A DNA stretch of 64,000 bases, taken from contig JAEVYU010000012.1 in assembly GCA_023392595.1 (NCBI GenBank), forward strand, positions 218,746-282,745. Direction: 5' to 3'. Under the pieces are notes generated by a model that did not search any database, was not told the DNA's origin, and saw only the letters and a list, made by a program, of their open reading frames with translations. This document shows, piece after piece, positions 63,324 through 64,000 of this stretch. The translations under genes and the position numbers were made by a program. This stretch comes from Bacillota bacterium. GTDB taxonomy: Bacteria > Bacillota > UBA4882 > UBA8346. The first letter of the stretch is position 1, and each line of letters starts with the position of its first letter.

Positions 63324-63695
63324 TTACAAAACAAACCGTCTTAATCCATCTTTCAAACGTTCCACATTAAAGTTAATCAATAAACCTATTTGAATTTGAG
63401 CCAACTTCATATATGTAAGGAGTTGAGCTTCGTGAATCCCTAATACCTCTTGGACTGCTTTGAGTTCGATAATTAATTCATTTTCAACCAAAAGATCAAC
63501 CCGATATCCGCAATCAAACCTAATTCCCTTATATTCAATGGGAAGTGACTTCTCCATTACAAACTTAATTTTATTAATGGAAAGCTCATGTGCCAAGCAT
63601 TGCGCATAAGCTGATTCAAGCAACCCTGGACCCAAGTGGCGATGAACCTCAATTGCACAACCAATAATTTGATTGGACAAGGCATCGAATCCCAT
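63324..63695 (-). CDS. GxxExxY family protein (PDDEXK_3 nuclease-like)
   Basis: 123 residues from MGFDALSNQ (GGGAGCGGGAAA before the ATG; the longer frame reads through the flanking repeat and is not real). The family motif GPGLLESAY (GxxExxY) follows VHRHLG. A nuclease-like core follows: DCGYRVDLLVENELIIELKAVQ (Asp, then Glu-x-Lys), and LLTYMKLAQIQIGLLINF. These proteins have a PD-(D/E)XK fold; their role is unknown. The gene sits between CACGAAG-type repeats in opposite orientations, so gene plus repeats may be one mobile unit. Confidence 0.85.
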   Translation of the reverse strand: MGFDALSNQIIGCAIEVHRHLGPGLLESAYAQCLAHELSINKIKFVMEKSLPIEYKGIRFDCGYRVDLLVENELIIELKAVQEVLGIHEAQLLTYMKLAQIQIGLLINFNVERLKDGLRRFVL

Positions 63696-63724
63696 TTTCC
63701 CGCTCCCTTTCTCCTTTTTCTTTT

Positions 63725-63742
63725 CTTCGTGTCCTTCGTGGT
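63725..63742. repeat. CACGAAG-type repeat, right side of the GxxExxY unit
   Basis: CTTCGTGTCCTTCGTGGT, the inverse of the ACCACGAA...CACGAAG tract at 63295. Confidence 0.7.
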
Positions 63743-64000
63743 TAAAAAGTTCAACTGGTATTTTCAGGACTCGCATTACCATCCGATAGTTATTAAGCGC
63801 CTGAAAAAATTAAATTCCTTTTTTCTACCACGAAGAACACGAAGTTTTATAAAACCGTTTTAATCCATCTCCCAAAAATTTTACAAATAATCTCTTTCCG
63901 TAATTCTTTTAATCTTACTCATATCTTTTGCTTTTCTTCGTGTCCTTCGTGCTCTTCGTGGTTAAAAAGTTCAACTGGTATTTTCAGGACTCGCATTACC
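63734..64000. repeat. 220-bp tandem duplication: 47-bp identical direct repeat
   Basis: The 47 bases at 63734-63780 recur without a mismatch at 63954-64000, 220 bp further on, and the repeat continues to the edge of the window. Between them lies a CACGAAG-flanked remnant. Confidence 0.85.
63827..63963 (-). pseudogene. Internally deleted second GxxExxY unit with CACGAAG ends
   Basis: Bounded by ACCACGAAGAACACGAAG (63827-63844) and CTTCGTGTCCTTCGTGCTCTTCGTGGT-type sequence (63935-63963), in inverted orientation. Inside, the minus strand has an ATG followed by SKIKRITERDYL, a start common to other GxxExxY proteins, then a jump to FLGDGLKRF, which matches the end DGLRRF of the intact gene. About 100 codons have been deleted. 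Confidence 0.6.

Noticed and set aside
63719..63782. N-terminal extension of the GxxExxY protein (NHEGHEEKKK)
   Set aside because: It is the translation of the CACGAAG repeat; the ribosome site and family alignment favour MGFDAL.

Overview
The window reads as the chromosome of a spore-forming, double-membraned member of the Bacillota (Firmicutes). Endospore formation is indicated by a complete GerA-type germinant receptor operon (28.1-32.2 kb). An outer membrane is indicated by an LptD-like protein (35.3-37.5 kb), a small predicted outer-membrane barrel (34.3-34.9 kb), a TonB-like protein (12.3-13.1 kb) and an OmpA-domain lipoprotein (13.3-14.3 kb). Two sugar-binding proteins also have plain signal peptides without a lipobox cysteine, as expected for soluble periplasmic proteins. 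Class Limnochordia (Hydrogenispora-like), Negativicutes or Halanaerobiia would all fit; I cannot decide from this window. There are no rRNA or tRNA genes, no CRISPR array and no phage block.

Layout. 1-6.5 kb (minus strand): a truncated GH3 glycosidase, a decayed ABC-2 permease remnant, an rsgA gene with one frameshift, a CD3324-type regulator, an MFS exporter and a MerR regulator. 6.6-9.8 kb (plus): a biotin operon bioY-bioM-bioN-bioB behind a promoter whose -35 box lies inside a BirA-type operator. 9.8-14.3 kb: a DHA2 exporter, an O6-methylguanine repair protein, a truncated lgt, a TonB-like gene and an ankyrin-OmpA lipoprotein. 14.5-26.6 kb: mostly single housekeeping and redox genes (SDR, ferritin-like, RhaT-type transporter, S9 peptidase, UvsE, MBL hydrolase, old yellow enzyme, QueG-like protein, a frameshifted VOC gene, PhzF, nitroreductase, iron-sulfur flavoprotein, HxlR regulator). 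26.6-32.2 kb: a small protein, an exported helical-repeat protein and the divergent ger operon.

32.3-41.7 kb: envelope genes (two unknown exported proteins, an outer-membrane barrel, LptD), an Lrp-LysE pair and a eukaryote-type hexokinase. 41.9-60.7 kb (all minus): two carbohydrate-use loci of similar design. Each has a YesM-type sensor kinase, a YesN/AraC-type response regulator, a three-gene sugar ABC importer without an ATPase gene, and a glycosidase (GH43 in one, GH2 in the other). The likely logic is that the kinase senses an oligosaccharide outside the inner membrane, the regulator induces the importer, and the glycosidase degrades the imported sugar. 60.9-64 kb: a Phd/YefM antitoxin-like domain fused to a Uma2 nuclease domain, a methyltransferase, a small secreted repeat protein, and a GxxExxY gene bracketed by inverted CACGAAG repeats, followed by a deleted second copy.

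The two features I consider most worth following are the Phd-Uma2 fusion, whose promoter region carries three TGTACA hexamers (the core motif of YefM operators), and the GxxExxY repeat unit with its internally deleted derivative. A family of about 117-bp nested inverted repeats in intergenic gaps, and several clustered single-base frameshifts, are also notable.
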